From: Chlamydiales bacterium
Lineage (GTDB): Bacteria; Chlamydiota; Chlamydiia; Chlamydiales; JAAKFR01
Assembly (NCBI GenBank): GCA_020831465.1
Contig: JAFIGI010000025.1
Coordinates: forward strand, 1-64,000
Length of the DNA stretch: 64,000 bases
Direction of reading: 5' to 3'
This document shows, piece after piece, positions 63,518 through 64,000 of the stretch; positions within the stretch are counted from its first letter, which is position 1, and every line of letters begins with the position of its first letter. A program made the position numbers and the translations under genes. The notes beneath the pieces are model-generated. The model made no database searches, was not told the origin of the DNA, and saw only the letters and a program-made list of their open reading frames with translations.

Positions 63518-64000
63518 ATGACGAAAAAACATCCTATAACAGTCGCCGAAGGGGATGGGATCGGTCCCGAAATCATGGAGGCGACTCTCCAGATCCTTCA
63601 AGAGTCGGGCGCTGCGCTTGAAATTGAAAAAGTCGAAATCGGCGAGAAGGTCTATCTAGCCGGCAACCCTGTCGGGATGGAGGAAAAGACCTGGGAGTCC
63701 TTGCTGCGCACCGGAGTCTTTCTAAAAGCGCCGATCACAACTCCCCAAGGAGGCGGCTACCGCAGCCTCAACGTCACTGTCCGCACCAAGCTGGGTCTCT
63801 ACGCCAACATCCGCCCGTGCGTCTCCTACAACCCGTTTATCGAGACAAAGCACCCGGATATGGACGTCGTGATCATCCGGGAGAACGAAGAGGATCTCTA
63901 TGTCGGAATCGAGTACCGTCAAACACCCGATGTCTGCCAGGCGCTCAAACTGATCAGCAGGCCTGCGAGCGAGCGGATTGTGCGCTACGCCTTCGAGTAT
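63518..64000 (+). CDS. icd: isocitrate dehydrogenase, 3' end beyond window
   Basis: First 161 codons of a NAD(P)-dependent isocitrate dehydrogenase, which oxidises isocitrate to 2-oxoglutarate in the TCA cycle. Visible: AEGDGIGPEIM at the start, the substrate serine region in GGGYRSLNVTVRTKLGLYANIRP, and IIRENEEDLYVGIEYRQTP. The wording fits the Thermus/Rickettsia-type enzyme better than isopropylmalate dehydrogenase. Chlamydiaceae lack icd, so this points to an environmental chlamydia with a fuller TCA cycle. The frame is open to the window end. Confidence 0.88.
   Translation, partial: MTKKHPITVAEGDGIGPEIMEATLQILQESGAALEIEKVEIGEKVYLAGNPVGMEEKTWESLLRTGVFLKAPITTPQGGGYRSLNVTVRTKLGLYANIRPCVSYNPFIETKHPDMDVVIIRENEEDLYVGIEYRQTPDVCQALKLISRPASERIVRYAFEY

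Overview
The window comes from a member of the phylum Chlamydiae outside the Chlamydiaceae. Gene order follows long blocks known, from memory, in Chlamydia trachomatis: the ptsN/ptsN/dut/accD/sodM to rnc/radA/hemC block (CT290-CT299), the dnaX/ybaB/ptsI/ptsH/comEC/pdh/dnaJ/rpsU/tsaB/lon block (CT334-CT344), rnz/xerC/ABC-F (CT346-CT348), cdsZ and kdsD (CT398/CT399) and UPF0158/dapF/clpP/glyA (CT429-CT432). An isocitrate dehydrogenase, which Chlamydiaceae lack, an IS transposase, miniature inverted-repeat elements and a GC content in the mid-forties by eye point to an amoeba-associated relative (Waddlia, Criblamydiaceae/Estrella or Parachlamydiaceae type). I cannot fix the genus.

Layout. 1-1.26 kb: 3' part of an IS5-like transposase. 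1.4-9.4 kb, mostly minus strand: anion transporter, two EIIA-Ntr proteins (one with a DNA-binding domain), dut, accD, sodM, hemD, hemC, radA. 9.6-15.8 kb: rnc, a CT296-like oxygenase fold, a 36-residue membrane ORF, a YkgJ cysteine-cluster protein, mrp, a PI4-kinase-like putative effector and a phosphohexomutase. 15.8-18.1 kb: accessory stretch with a 559-aa membrane protein, a miniature transposable element inside a small membrane-protein gene, and gene debris. 18.2-34.5 kb: DEAD-box helicase, short-chain dehydrogenase, 7TM-HD phosphodiesterase, dnaX-ybaB, the ptsI-ptsH-hprK phosphorelay, comEC, an SGNH-like protein, a Nudix hydrolase, the fused E1 dehydrogenase, dnaJ, rpsU. 34.7-43.3 kb: one 2,895-aa ORF related to DUF3638/DUF3645 helicase-like proteins. 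43.4-64 kb: tsaB, lon, hldE-type nucleotidyltransferase, rhomboid protease, rnz, xerC, a DUF4143 ATPase, ABC-F, folE, RNase P RNA, cdsZ, glyA, clpP, dapF, UPF0158, a kinase-like membrane protein, two membrane proteins, kdsD and the start of icd.

How it works together. The PTS genes form a regulatory phosphorelay (EI, HPr, HPr kinase, two EIIA-Ntr) with no sugar permease in the window. lon, clpP, dnaJ, rnz and RNase P serve protein and RNA turnover; kdsD and the hldE domain feed lipopolysaccharide core synthesis; the E1 fusion and icd feed central carbon metabolism. Small proteins with paired hydrophobic segments, resembling inclusion-membrane proteins, sit at the joints between conserved blocks.

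The most striking observation is a 165-bp near-perfect palindromic element (33022-33186, flanked by TAA) inserted into what was apparently an 8-bp overlap between the dnaJ stop and the start codon of the E1 dehydrogenase. The old start now opens a 29-codon ORF that ends in TAA directly followed, in frame, by a new ATG at the centre of the palindrome. A second, unrelated palindrome family (TATAGCAGAATCAGTT ends) interrupts a small gene at 17.8-18.1 kb and leaves solo ends at four other gene boundaries. No tRNA, rRNA or CRISPR array was seen.
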